The position numbers were made by a program, and so were the translations under genes. A DNA stretch of 32,268 nucleotides from Porticoccaceae bacterium (GTDB taxonomy: Bacteria > Pseudomonadota > Gammaproteobacteria > Pseudomonadales > Porticoccaceae): positions 1 through 32,268 of the forward strand of contig JAPKEJ010000029.1 in assembly GCA_028822155.1 (NCBI GenBank), read 5' to 3'. Below, piece by piece: positions 8,793 to 17,200 of the stretch. The notes below the pieces were generated by a model that ran no database searches, was not told where the DNA came from, and saw nothing but the letters and a program-made list of their open reading frames with translations. Within the stretch, counting starts at the first letter, position 1. Every line of letters begins with the position of its first letter.

Positions 8793-9251
8793 ATGCTGGA
8801 TATTCGTATTGCTAATGCTGAGTCAGACGCTGTGACGCTGGCTGAACATAACTGTGCCATGGCACTTGAGACGGAAGATAAGTTGTTAGATCTAGATCTA
8901 ACTATTCTTGGTGTAAATGGCTTATTTGAGCGTCCAGAGTTTGGGTTTTATTTGGTTGCCGAGGTCGATGGCGTTGTTGCGGCGACCTTGATGGTAACTT
9001 ATGAATGGTCTGACTGGCGCAATGGGTTGTTCTGGTGGATACAGTCAGTCTATGTCAAGCCTCAGTTCCGCCGTCAGGGACTCTATCGCGACATGTATAA
9101 GCGGCTTAAGGCGATGGCAAACCAACAAGCAACGCCAGTATGTGGGTTTAGGTTGTATGCTGAAACGGAGAACGTTAATGCTCACGCGACCTATGAGGAC
9201 AGTGGCATGCATGTGTGCGAATATTTCATGTTTGAAGAGGAGACTGCTTAG
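8793..9251 (+). CDS. GNAT-family N-acetyltransferase
   Basis: Predicted acetyl-CoA-dependent N-acetyltransferase, cytoplasmic, 152 residues. The N-terminus DIRIANAESDAVTLAEHN is the usual first strand and helix. VYVKPQFRRQGLYRDMYKRL carries the acetyl-CoA pyrophosphate-binding loop (RRQGLY in place of the more common R-x-x-G-x-G/A), and LYAETENVNAHATYEDSGM is the typical C-terminal motif. The acceptor substrate cannot be inferred. The start is ATG 8793, with AAGG upstream. Its 3' end overlaps the convergent rsmE by 4 bp. Confidence 0.88.
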   Translation: MLDIRIANAESDAVTLAEHNCAMALETEDKLLDLDLTILGVNGLFERPEFGFYLVAEVDGVVAATLMVTYEWSDWRNGLFWWIQSVYVKPQFRRQGLYRDMYKRLKAMANQQATPVCGFRLYAETENVNAHATYEDSGMHVCEYFMFEEETA

Positions 9252-9955
9252 CTTGGAAAAAGTCGGCTAATAATGGATGGCACCGCGTTTTCTACTCTCA
9301 ATATTCTTGGGCCCAGGTGCACCGCTTTAAATCCAATCGCCACAAGTTTATCGATCTCATAGGGTATAAATCCACCCTCTGGTCCGATCGCTAAGGTGGT
9401 CTTGTCAAAAGTGTTCACTGGACAGTTTTCTTCGGTATCGGGATGAGCTACTAGCGAGGAGGTTCCTTTAATAAGACTGGGTAGTTCGTCTTCCACAAAA
9501 GGCTTAAACAGTTTACGCAGATGCACCTCTGGTAATAGGGTATCTCTTGATTGCTCTAAACCTAAAACGAGCTGTTCTTCAATAGCATCTGGAGTGAGAA
9601 AAGGCGACTGCCAAAAGCTTTTCTCGACGCGGCTTGAGTTGATGAGATATAGTTTTTTTACTCCCATGGCAGCAATCGTTTGTAATGTTCTACGCAACAT
9701 CTTTGGTCGCGGCAACGCCAGTAAAAGGGTTAGTGGTAGCGGAGGGGGTGGATTTTGGGTGAGGTCTAGCATTAAAGTTGCTTGTTCATTGTCCAGCTTA
9801 ACGATGGTGCCAGTACCCATTAAACCGTTGATATGTCCTACCTTAACCGAATCACCAAGCTCAGCCTTATGCACGTCTAGTAAATGCCTTAGCTGGCGAT
9901 CACGAACGTTGTAGGCATTGTCAGTTATTTTGGATGTTAACAGGAGCATATTCAT
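9248..9955 (-). CDS. rsmE: 16S rRNA (uracil1498-N3)-methyltransferase RsmE
   Basis: SPOUT-class methyltransferase that makes m3U1498 in 16S rRNA using SAM. At 235 residues it is normal for the family. The N-terminal PUA-like domain is followed by RPKMLRRTLQTIAAMGVKKL, the LEQSRDTLLP region, the knot motif AIGPEGGF and the C-terminal LGPRILRVENAV. The common form ends in ILRTETA, so V-E-N is a mild variation. It is convergent with the GNAT gene and divergent from the HMG-CoA reductase gene. Confidence 0.93.
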   Translation of the reverse strand: MNMLLLTSKITDNAYNVRDRQLRHLLDVHKAELGDSVKVGHINGLMGTGTIVKLDNEQATLMLDLTQNPPPPLPLTLLLALPRPKMLRRTLQTIAAMGVKKLYLINSSRVEKSFWQSPFLTPDAIEEQLVLGLEQSRDTLLPEVHLRKLFKPFVEDELPSLIKGTSSLVAHPDTEENCPVNTFDKTTLAIGPEGGFIPYEIDKLVAIGFKAVHLGPRILRVENAVPSIISRLFPS

Positions 9956-10049
9956 GGGGGCGATTGTAATCGATATCGTACTTTATAGGGGAGTATTCAG
10001 TCGCTAAAAACGATCTCTTGCAACAAGACTCCTTAGTCGCAAGCTAGAC

Positions 10050-10078
10050 TTGTGTCGATCGGGCACCGGACAGATAAT
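10050..10078 (+). promoter_or_regulatory. Candidate sigma70 promoter of the HMG-CoA reductase gene
   Basis: TTGTGT at 10050-10055 and GATAAT at 10073-10078 are separated by 17 bp. The -10 has five of six consensus bases and the -35 is poor. This would give a leader of about 57 bases before the ATG at 10143. Confidence 0.35.
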
Positions 10079-10142
10079 GGACTAACAGGTGAGACCGCTT
10101 TCGCTATAGCCAAAATGTAAACAAAGTAATTAGGAGAGTCCC

Positions 10143-11309
10143 ATGTCAGATAAGATTCCAAGAGACAATGCAAACGACTACACCGAAGCTATGGCGCAAA
10201 TGCGTCGAGAATTTGTGCGGGAGCAAACGTCTATATCTCTGGATAATATCGGGCACTACTCTGTCGATCCGGCAACGACAGCTGGGAACATAGAAAATTT
10301 TATTGGTGTGGCACAGGTACCTATGGGCTTGGTTGGGCCACTACAGGTTAATGGGGAGCACGCCAGTGGCGAGTTTTATGTTCCTATGGCGACCAGCGAA
10401 GGAACGCTTGTTGCTAGCTATAACCGAGGAGCACGGTTACTTCGTGAAGCTGGCGGCGCTAAGGTCACTATAGTTGATGACGCTATGCAGCGGGCTCCTG
10501 TGTTTATTTTTGAAGACGCTCGTGAAGCACGTGAATTTGGGGTGTGGGTAGAAGAGCATTTTGATGACATAAAAGAGCAGGCCGAAACGACAACCTCCTC
10601 TGGTAAATTGCGTGATATTCAACAATTTTCTGCAGCTCGAATGCGTTATCTTAGATTTAACTACACCACTGGCGACGCTGCGGGTCAGAACATGGTTGGC
10701 AAGGCGACTTTCGTTGCCTGCGAATGGATTAAGGACAACTATCCAGGCATTAAGCGCTACATGCTATCTGGCGCGATGGATACCGATAAAAAGCACTCGC
10801 AACTTAATACTTTGCATACCAGGGGTAAGCGAGTTATTGCTGAAGTCGTTATCCCTAGTGCGTTATTAGAAAAGGTGATGGGTGTGACATCGGAAACGCT
10901 TTTTAAAGCGCGAGCTATCACGCAAGTGGGGGGGTTACTAGCGGGCTCAATCAATACTGGCGCTCATTCTGCCAATGGTATAACCGCTACATTTATTGCC
11001 ACTGGGCAAGACGTTGCCAACGTAGCTGAGTCATCAGCTGCTATTGTTTATGTGGACTTGGATAGCGACAGTAACTACTATTTTTCCATTACCATTCCTT
11101 CACTGATTGTGGCGACTTATGGTGGTGGAACAGGGTTGCCAACACAGCAAGAGTGCCTAAAAATGATGGGGTGCAGTGGGACAGGAAAAGTGAATAAATT
11201 GGCTGAGATCATTGGCGCAACCGTACTAGCAGGTGAGTTATCCTTGATGAGTGCAGTGTTGGCTGGTGACTGGGTCACTAGTCACGATGCGTTAGGACGT
11301 AATCGCTAG
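10143..11309 (+). CDS. Class I-type hydroxymethylglutaryl-CoA reductase
   Basis: Reduces HMG-CoA to mevalonate with NAD(P)H. The 388-residue protein contains only the catalytic domain, without a membrane region. The four catalytic residues are recognisable: Glu86 in MATSEGTLVAS, a lysine in TDKKHSQLN (216-217), Asp290 in GQDVANV, and His381 in TSHDALGRN. IGVAQVPMGLVGPL is the substrate-binding motif. YGGGTGLPTQ matches the class I (archaeal/eukaryotic) form rather than the degradative class II enzymes. GDAAGQNMV replaces the usual DAMGMN. The start is ATG 10143 with AGGAG upstream. No other mevalonate-pathway gene is in the window, so a role in isoprenoid synthesis or in HMG-CoA turnover cannot be settled. 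Confidence 0.93.
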   Translation: MSDKIPRDNANDYTEAMAQMRREFVREQTSISLDNIGHYSVDPATTAGNIENFIGVAQVPMGLVGPLQVNGEHASGEFYVPMATSEGTLVASYNRGARLLREAGGAKVTIVDDAMQRAPVFIFEDAREAREFGVWVEEHFDDIKEQAETTTSSGKLRDIQQFSAARMRYLRFNYTTGDAAGQNMVGKATFVACEWIKDNYPGIKRYMLSGAMDTDKKHSQLNTLHTRGKRVIAEVVIPSALLEKVMGVTSETLFKARAITQVGGLLAGSINTGAHSANGITATFIATGQDVANVAESSAAIVYVDLDSDSNYYFSITIPSLIVATYGGGTGLPTQQECLKMMGCSGTGKVNKLAEIIGATVLAGELSLMSAVLAGDWVTSHDALGRNR

Positions 11310-11342
11310 CTATTTGGCTGTATCAATTAGCGTTGTATTCAA

Positions 11343-11348
11343 TATAAT
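11343..11348 (+). promoter_or_regulatory. -10 element of the tRNA-Arg gene
   Basis: A perfect TATAAT ends 9 bp before the mature tRNA 5' end, as expected for a tRNA promoter. No good -35 hexamer is seen at 16-18 bp upstream, and a G+C-containing discriminator (GGCGACCCTG) follows. Confidence 0.5.
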
Positions 11349-11357
11349 GGCGACCCT

Positions 11358-11432
11358 GGGCTCGTAGTTCAATGGATAGAATAGGGACCTCCTAAGTCTT
11401 AGATGCAGGTTCGATTCCTGCCGAGCCCACCA
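11358..11432 (+). tRNA. tRNA-Arg (anticodon CCT)
   Basis: The acceptor stem GGGCTCG/CGAGCCC pairs over all 7 bp, with discriminator A and an encoded CCA. D-stem GTTC/GAAT, anticodon stem GGGAC/GTCTT (two G-T pairs) with loop CTCCTAA, and T-stem GCAGG/CCTGC around TTCGATT complete the cloverleaf. Anticodon CCT reads AGG arginine codons. It sits 48 bp after the HMG-CoA reductase stop and has its own -10. Confidence 0.97.
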
Positions 11433-11455
11433 ACTATTTTCAGTATCCACCTACA

Positions 11456-11704
11456 TTGCAGGCCGCCCTAGTTGCTTCGATCGGTTATTGGGGCAAGGTG
11501 GTACTTCCCTGTGCTTATCTGAAGCAAACAAAAACCATTGAGGAATTAATAGAGCGTGGTTTATCGGCTGCTATTCATACTCAAATCACAGACGTCGAAA
11601 ATGAACTTAATGGTCTACTGTCTTACGATCGTAAGGTGTTCAAAATACCAGCTAAAAATTTAGCGCCGGTGCATAAACGTGTTATCCAATCTATGGAGCG
11701 ATGA
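11456..11704 (+). CDS. Hypothetical protein or gene remnant next to the tRNA
   Basis: An 82-codon frame with plausible protein character (ASIGYWGKVVLP, then a charged helical C-terminus) that I do not recognise. The only start available is a TTG at 11456 without a ribosome binding site. The frame stays open backwards into the tRNA 3' half, so there is no room for a normal gene start. It may be the 3' remnant of a gene cut off by a past recombination at the tRNA, or a spurious frame. Confidence 0.35.
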   Translation: MQAALVASIGYWGKVVLPCAYLKQTKTIEELIERGLSAAIHTQITDVENELNGLLSYDRKVFKIPAKNLAPVHKRVIQSMER

Positions 11705-11965
11705 TTCCTTTTGCCCGAGTAGCATAAAGTGACCGTCGCACAATTAGTGCAATACGACTGGAAAAGATCTGTATCAGCTATTTTTGGTACCAATTCTTAA
11801 AATTGTTGTCGTTTATCAGAAGTGTCAGCGACTCAACGGTTATAATTTTGGTTAGACTATGTTTTACTTACGGCGCTGATATTTTTTGAGTGGGGTTGAC
11901 GTTTTTATCTCGCTCGTCCGAGCAATAAATTTTATTACTAAATATTTATTTCACTGGGCCAAAAC

Positions 11966-13738
11966 TTGAAAGCGACAAACATAAAAGATCCCGAATACTT
12001 CCATAAAGTGGTTGATTGCCAGTATGCCTGTCCAGCGCATACACCGGTTCCTGAATATATTCGTTTAATCGCTAGGGGGCGTTATACAGATGCCTATATG
12101 GTTAACTGGGAGTCTAATGTTTTCCCCGGTATCTTGGGGCGTACCTGCGACCGACCTTGCGAACCGGCCTGTCGACGTGGCCGTGTAGAGGACGAGCCCG
12201 TCGCCATATGCCGATTAAAACGAGTGGCTGCGGATAATAAGGGCAGCATTGAAGATCGTCTACCTAATATTCCAGTGAAAAAGAACGGCAAGCGTGTTGC
12301 CCTAATCGGTGGTGGTCCAGCCTCGCTGACAGTGGCTAGAGATTTGATGCCATTGGGTTACAGCATCGATCTGTATGACGATCAAACCGCTGGCGGGGGC
12401 ATGATGAAGAGTCAGATCCCCTCATTTCGACTCCCAGAAACTGTATTAAATGAAGAAGTAAATTATATTCTCGATATGGGCGTGGTTACGCACTTCAACA
12501 CAACCGTTAATAGCCTTAAAGAAATACTGGATAAAAAATACGATGCGGTCTTTGTTGGCACTGGGGCACCGCGGGGCAAGGATTTAGGCCTGGCGGGTCA
12601 GGCTGATGCCGCAGCTCACATCCATATTGGAATAGATTGGTTGTCAAGTGTGGCTTTTGAGCATAGTAGCAGCATAGGTAAACGTGTTGTGGTGCTCGGT
12701 GGCGGTAATACCGCTATGGATTGCTGTCGAACAGCTCGCCGACTAGGTGGTGAGGATGTGAAGGTAGTCGTCCGCAGTCCTTTTTCCGAGATGAAAGCAT
12801 CGCCTTGGGAAAAAGAAGATGCGATGCACGAAGATATTCCTATTGTCGATAACCATGTTCCTTTGGCCTTTGTGGTCGAGAATGGAAAGTTTATTGGCGT
12901 TACCTTTGATCGTGTTGATGCCGTTTATGACGATGATGGCCGCCGTCGTTTGGTTTCTACGGGTAAAGATCCTGTTTTATTTGAATGTGATGATGTATTG
13001 ATGGCTATTGGCCAAGAGAATAGCTTCCCTTGGATTGAGCGCGATATAGGCATCAAGTTTGACCAGTGGGGCATGCCGAAGGTTGATGAAACAACCTTCC
13101 AGTCTGCGATCAAAAATGTATTTTTTGGTGGCGATGCCGCGTTTGGGCCTAAGAATGTTATTACGGCGGTCGCTCACGGCCATCAGGCAGCCGTTTCTAT
13201 TGATCATTTCTGCCATGGCAAGAGTGTGGCTGAGCGACTCGCACCAGGAGTGACTCTAATTAGTCAGAAGATGGGTATTCACGAGTGGAGTTATGATAAT
13301 GCAGTACCTATCGATCTTCGCTATGTTGTGCCACAGGCTGACAAAGCGCTAACACTAAAAGACCGCAAGATCGAAGTAGAGTTAGGTTACGACCTCAAAA
13401 CGGCTTACGCGGAGGCTGAGCGGTGCTTAAATTGCGATGTGCAGACAGTTTTTGAAGAAATCCGCTGTATCGAGTGTGATGCCTGTATCGATATTTGCCC
13501 TACAGATTGCATTACGTTTACCGCAAATGCTGAGGAGAAACAGTTAAGGCAAAATCTCACTGCCTCTGCGACCAATCTGTCTCAGGATCTCTATGTCTCC
13601 CAAGTGTTACCTACTAAACGTGTCATGGTAAAAGATGAAGATATGTGTCTTCACTGTGGGTTGTGTGCTGAGCGTTGCCCGACAACGGCTTGGGATATGC
13701 AGCAATTTTTATACGCCGTAACTAAGGCGGGCCAATAA
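11966..13738 (+). CDS. FAD-dependent NAD(P)H:ferredoxin oxidoreductase subunit with two terminal [4Fe-4S] sites (GltD-like)
   Basis: Electron-transfer subunit of about 590 residues. The N-terminal Fe-S domain of the GltD/dihydropyrimidine dehydrogenase type has cysteines in VDCQYACPAHTP and GRTCDRPCEPACRRG. Next come an FAD-binding fold (VALIGGGPASLTVA), an NAD(P) fold (VVVLGGGNTAMDC) and FFGGDAAFGPKNVI closing the flavin site. The C-terminus carries a bacterial 2[4Fe-4S] ferredoxin: CIECDACIDICPTDC and CLHCGLCAERCP. The start is TTG 11966; the ribosome site is weak. It lies 2 bp before the 2-oxoacid oxidoreductase alpha gene, so it most likely shuttles electrons between that enzyme's thiamine/Fe-S centre and NAD(P). 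Confidence 0.9.
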   Translation: MKATNIKDPEYFHKVVDCQYACPAHTPVPEYIRLIARGRYTDAYMVNWESNVFPGILGRTCDRPCEPACRRGRVEDEPVAICRLKRVAADNKGSIEDRLPNIPVKKNGKRVALIGGGPASLTVARDLMPLGYSIDLYDDQTAGGGMMKSQIPSFRLPETVLNEEVNYILDMGVVTHFNTTVNSLKEILDKKYDAVFVGTGAPRGKDLGLAGQADAAAHIHIGIDWLSSVAFEHSSSIGKRVVVLGGGNTAMDCCRTARRLGGEDVKVVVRSPFSEMKASPWEKEDAMHEDIPIVDNHVPLAFVVENGKFIGVTFDRVDAVYDDDGRRRLVSTGKDPVLFECDDVLMAIGQENSFPWIERDIGIKFDQWGMPKVDETTFQSAIKNVFFGGDAAFGPKNVITAVAHGHQAAVSIDHFCHGKSVAERLAPGVTLISQKMGIHEWSYDNAVPIDLRYVVPQADKALTLKDRKIEVELGYDLKTAYAEAERCLNCDVQTVFEEIRCIECDACIDICPTDCITFTANAEEKQLRQNLTASATNLSQDLYVSQVLPTKRVMVKDEDMCLHCGLCAERCPTTAWDMQQFLYAVTKAGQ

Positions 13739-13740
13739 AA

Positions 13741-15588
13741 TTGAAAAATATTAAAAGTGTTAACGAATTCGTTATCAAATTTGCTAACGTCAATGGAACA
13801 GGTTCAGCCAGTGCCAATAATTTGTTTGCTAAAGCATTATTTAGAATGGGCATCCCGGTTAGTCCTAAGAATATTTTCCCATCAAATATACAAGGACTAC
13901 CGACTTGGTATGTAGTACGCGCTAGTGCCAAAGGCTATCTGGGCCGGCGTGGAGGCGTTGATATTATGCTAAGTGTCAACCCGCAAAGTATGGCTAGCGA
14001 TATTAAGGAAGTATTACCTGGGGGCTACTTTATCCATGATAGTACTAAGCCTTTGGATCTGCGCTTGGTTCGCACTGATATTACAATAATAGGCGTACCT
14101 CTGACCAAAATGTGCCTGGCAGAGTACACAGATCCGCGTCAGCAGCTGCTGTTTAAAAATGTGATTTATGTGGGTGCTTTGGCAGCCTTGCTCGATATAG
14201 ATTTTGGCGTATTAACAGACCTTTTGGCTGATCAGTTTCGCGGTAAGGAAAAGTTGATTGCACCTAATGTCCATGCCCTTGAGCTTGGTTATCAATATGC
14301 CAAGGAAACCTATAGCTGTCCTCTCTCTATTAAAGTGGCGCGCATCAATAAAGTCGGTGATAGTATTTTGGTCGATGGGAATACAGCCATGGGGCTGGGC
14401 GCGGTTTATGGCGGTGCAACGGTGGCCGCTTGGTACCCAATAACGCCGTCAACGTCGGTGATTGAGGCATTTGAAAAGTACTGTAAGCGCCTGCGTATTG
14501 ACCCCGGCTCTGGGCGTAAAAATTATGCGATTGTTCAAGCTGAGGATGAGTTGTCCGCAATTGGGATCGCTATTGGCGCTAACTGGAACGGCGCGCGCGC
14601 TTTCACCTGTACCAGTGGTCCCGGTGTTTCTTTGATGAGCGAGTTTCTCGGCCTAGCCTATTTTGCTGAAATTCCTGTTGTGTTAATCGATGTGCAGAGG
14701 ACTGGGCCCTCCACGGGAATGCCAACGCGCACACAACAGGGTGATATCTTGGCTTGTGCTTACGCCTCACACGGCGATACCAAACAAGTACTGACCTTCC
14801 CTGCAACGCCGAAGGAGTGTTTTGACTTTACTATAGATGCATTTGATCTTTCTGAACGCTTGCAAACCCCGGTAATTGTGGTTTCTGACCTAGATCTTGG
14901 TATGAATGATCATATGTCTGAACCATTGCAGTGGGATAAGGGGCGCAACTACGACCGAGGCAAAGTGTTGTCAGCGGAGGAACTAGACAACACCGAAAAA
15001 TTTGGTCGTTATCTGGACGTGGATGGTGATGGTATATGCTATCGCACGTACCCTGGTACCCATCCAACTAAAGGCTCTTTCTTCACACGTGGCACCTCTC
15101 GAGACGAGTTTGCTGTATACACTGAAGACGGCAATGAATATGCGGCTAACATGATCCGTTTATTGCGTAAGTGGGAAACCGCTAAACAGTATGTGCCTGA
15201 GCCTATTATTCAGCAGGCGTCTCCTCAGCGGAACTATGGCGTAATCTGTTTTGGAATGAGCGAACCATCGACCTTGGAAGCTAAAGACTATCTTGCTAAA
15301 CAGGGCACCCACCTCGATTATATGCGTATTAGAGCCTTCCCCTTTAGTGACGACGTAAAAGCCTTTATCGAAAATCACGATATGGTTTTTGTGGTTGAAC
15401 AAAATCGAGATTCACAAATGCGTAGTTTGTTAATGACCGAGTTTGAATTTGGTCATGACAAAATTAAATCAGTGTTAAGTTTTGACGGTGATCCTATCAG
15501 CGCTCGTAATATTCGTAAGCAGATCTTGAAGAAACTACCAGGCGACAATGTGACACCCATCCGTGGCAACGCTAAGGAAGCCGTTTAA
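13741..15588 (+). CDS. korA: 2-oxoacid:ferredoxin oxidoreductase, fused gamma-alpha subunit
   Basis: 615 residues. The first ~190 form the gamma domain (FANVNGTGSASANNLFAKAL, GLPTWYVVRAS, GRRGGVDIMLSVNP). The rest is the alpha (pyrimidine-binding) domain with DGNTAMGLGAVYGG, AWYPITPSTSVIE, TSGPGVSLMSE and RTGPSTGMPTRTQQGD. This fused architecture is typical of 2-oxoglutarate:acceptor oxidoreductases (KorA). Oxidative decarboxylation of a 2-oxoacid with CoA, giving acyl-CoA, CO2 and reduced ferredoxin, is the family reaction. 2-Oxoglutarate is the likeliest substrate but is inferred. The start is TTG 13741, directly after the upstream stop, with a GGCGGG stretch before it. The beta gene follows 1 bp after the stop. 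Confidence 0.93.
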   Translation: MKNIKSVNEFVIKFANVNGTGSASANNLFAKALFRMGIPVSPKNIFPSNIQGLPTWYVVRASAKGYLGRRGGVDIMLSVNPQSMASDIKEVLPGGYFIHDSTKPLDLRLVRTDITIIGVPLTKMCLAEYTDPRQQLLFKNVIYVGALAALLDIDFGVLTDLLADQFRGKEKLIAPNVHALELGYQYAKETYSCPLSIKVARINKVGDSILVDGNTAMGLGAVYGGATVAAWYPITPSTSVIEAFEKYCKRLRIDPGSGRKNYAIVQAEDELSAIGIAIGANWNGARAFTCTSGPGVSLMSEFLGLAYFAEIPVVLIDVQRTGPSTGMPTRTQQGDILACAYASHGDTKQVLTFPATPKECFDFTIDAFDLSERLQTPVIVVSDLDLGMNDHMSEPLQWDKGRNYDRGKVLSAEELDNTEKFGRYLDVDGDGICYRTYPGTHPTKGSFFTRGTSRDEFAVYTEDGNEYAANMIRLLRKWETAKQYVPEPIIQQASPQRNYGVICFGMSEPSTLEAKDYLAKQGTHLDYMRIRAFPFSDDVKAFIENHDMVFVVEQNRDSQMRSLLMTEFEFGHDKIKSVLSFDGDPISARNIRKQILKKLPGDNVTPIRGNAKEAV

Positions 15589-15589
15589 T

Positions 15590-16642
15590 ATGAGCTATAA
15601 GAGGCCTAAATTTCGTCATCCGGATACTGAAATCAATGATCTGGGCTATGCGCGTCAAGACTATGAAGGCGCATTGTCTACTCTATGTGCTGGCTGTGGT
15701 CATGACTCTATTTCGGGGGCTATTGTGCGAGCCTGTCATGAGTTATCTATTGAACCGCACCGGTTGGCGAAGTTATCAGGAATTGGTTGTTCCTCTAAGG
15801 CGCCTACTTATTTTCTTGGTAACTCTCATGGTTTCAATTCAGTACATGGTCGAATGCCGTCAGTGGTTACAGGTGCTGCCATGGCTAATCGAGATTTAAT
15901 CTATCTGGGTGTGTCAGGCGATGGCGATACGGCATCTATAGGCATGGGGCAGTTTGTTCATGCGGCGCGTAGAAACTTAAATATGGTTTATATCGTGATG
16001 AACAATGGTTGTTATGGTCTAACCAAAGGACAAGACTCGGCCACGGCAGATGAGGGGTCCAGGAGTAAGAAGGGTGATCCTAATCCTTTTGAGTCGATTG
16101 ACCTATGCGCGCTATCCGTGCAGGTAGGCGCCACTTTCGTCGCGCGGAGTTTTTCTGGTGATAAAGATCAGTTGGTACCCCTGATTAAGGCCGCGATTTC
16201 TCATCATGGATTTGCCTTAATTGACGTGGTTTCTCCTTGTGTGACATTTAATAACAACCCAGATTCTACGAAGTCTTACGAATTCACTCGAGAACACTTA
16301 AAGGCCACTGGCACTATGGATTTCGTGCCAATGAGAGAAGAAATAACTGCTCGATATGCGCCTGGAAGTTCCCATGAAGTGACTCTTCACGATGGTTCCG
16401 TCATCCATCTCTACAAGATGGCAAAGGGTATGGACCCTTTAAATAGAGTATCGGCGCTTAATGCTATGGAGGAATCTAAGCAGCAAGATCAAATTCTCAC
16501 CGGTCTGTTATATATGGACCCTGACTCGAAAGAACTTCATGAGGCGATAGGAACGGTTAGTCGGCCTTTAAATCAGTTATCAGAGCGTGAGCTCTGTCCT
16601 GGTGATTCGGTACTCCAAAATATCAATGAGAGCCTACGTTAG
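15590..16642 (+). CDS. korB: 2-oxoacid:ferredoxin oxidoreductase beta subunit (TPP-binding)
   Basis: 350 residues carrying the thiamine pyrophosphate site: CAGCGHDSISGAI at the N-terminus, GIGCSSKAP, HGRMPSVVTGAAMAN, the GDGDTASIG metal-binding motif and MNNGCYGLTKGQDS. The late cysteine in VSPCVTFN matches the KorB pattern. The start is ATG 15590 (MSYKRPKF), one base after the alpha stop, with AAGGA upstream. A TTG at 15563 in the same frame would lie inside the alpha gene and is not needed. The C-terminal ~60 residues beyond the core are longer than in many KorB proteins. Confidence 0.94.
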   Translation: MSYKRPKFRHPDTEINDLGYARQDYEGALSTLCAGCGHDSISGAIVRACHELSIEPHRLAKLSGIGCSSKAPTYFLGNSHGFNSVHGRMPSVVTGAAMANRDLIYLGVSGDGDTASIGMGQFVHAARRNLNMVYIVMNNGCYGLTKGQDSATADEGSRSKKGDPNPFESIDLCALSVQVGATFVARSFSGDKDQLVPLIKAAISHHGFALIDVVSPCVTFNNNPDSTKSYEFTREHLKATGTMDFVPMREEITARYAPGSSHEVTLHDGSVIHLYKMAKGMDPLNRVSALNAMEESKQQDQILTGLLYMDPDSKELHEAIGTVSRPLNQLSERELCPGDSVLQNINESLR

Positions 16643-16680
16643 CGATTTAAAAATCATTATGTGGAGTGGATAGCTAAGTG

Positions 16681-17037
16681 TTATTTTAGCTCTGTTTCCA
16701 CAATGACAACTTCTGTGTCCCCGATGTTCCTAACATTATGCGTGGTAGCTGGTAAGAAAAGGGTTTGTCCATCGACTGCGATTAATGTGGTGCTAGGTTG
16801 CAGGCTATCTTGGGGGATCAAAATCAGTGTTCCACCTTTAACGAAATACACCACCCGATTATCATAGGTATGGGTATGCATGCCAGATTCTGTGCCCACA
16901 GGGTAGGTCAGCCGCACAACTTCAACATCTTCATTGTCAAGTACGACCTCCCTCAGTCCTTGTGTCGCAGACAATGAGCTGGGTGCGCAAAATAGAAGCG
17001 TTGAACATAAACCAATGACTTGATTAATCCTACTCAT
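16681..17037 (-). CDS. Small secreted cupin-domain protein
   Basis: 118 residues with an N-terminal signal peptide (hydrophobic IGLCSTLLFCAPSSLSA, likely cut after the alanine). The rest is a single cupin barrel: GMHTHTYDNRVVYFVKGG is cupin motif 1 with the metal-binding histidines and a glycine-rich turn, and FLPATTHNVRNIG is motif 2 with the third histidine. Likely a periplasmic metal-binding protein of unknown substrate. It points away from the KOR operon and ends 38 bp from it. No clear ribosome binding site precedes the ATG at 17037. Confidence 0.8.
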   Translation of the reverse strand: MSRINQVIGLCSTLLFCAPSSLSATQGLREVVLDNEDVEVVRLTYPVGTESGMHTHTYDNRVVYFVKGGTLILIPQDSLQPSTTLIAVDGQTLFLPATTHNVRNIGDTEVVIVETELK

Positions 17038-17200
17038 AGATACGCTCGCAACGTTTTTTATCAGACGTTAATGTAGCAGGAAATCTCTTCTTTATCCTAC
17101 TTCAATACTTCGATAATCATCCAGTTTAAAATTCGAATTAATAAAAGTTGACCTGTAGATAAGGTCTTTTTTTAATACCACAGTAGTGGGTTAAGTGCTT

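Noticed and set aside
11896..11930. TTGACG and ATAAAT as promoter of the KOR operon
   Set aside because: The spacing is 23 bp, too long for a sigma70 promoter. The CGCTCG-TC-CGAGC hairpin between is noted but short.
15563..15589. Upstream TTG start for korB
   Set aside because: It lies inside korA; the ATG at 15590 gives the usual N-terminus and has AAGGA upstream.
17150..17173. Stem GACCT/AGGTC followed by seven T as a terminator
   Set aside because: The T-run is on the plus strand, where no gene ends; the stem is only 5 bp. On the minus strand, where the DUF1254 gene ends, the T-run is poor.
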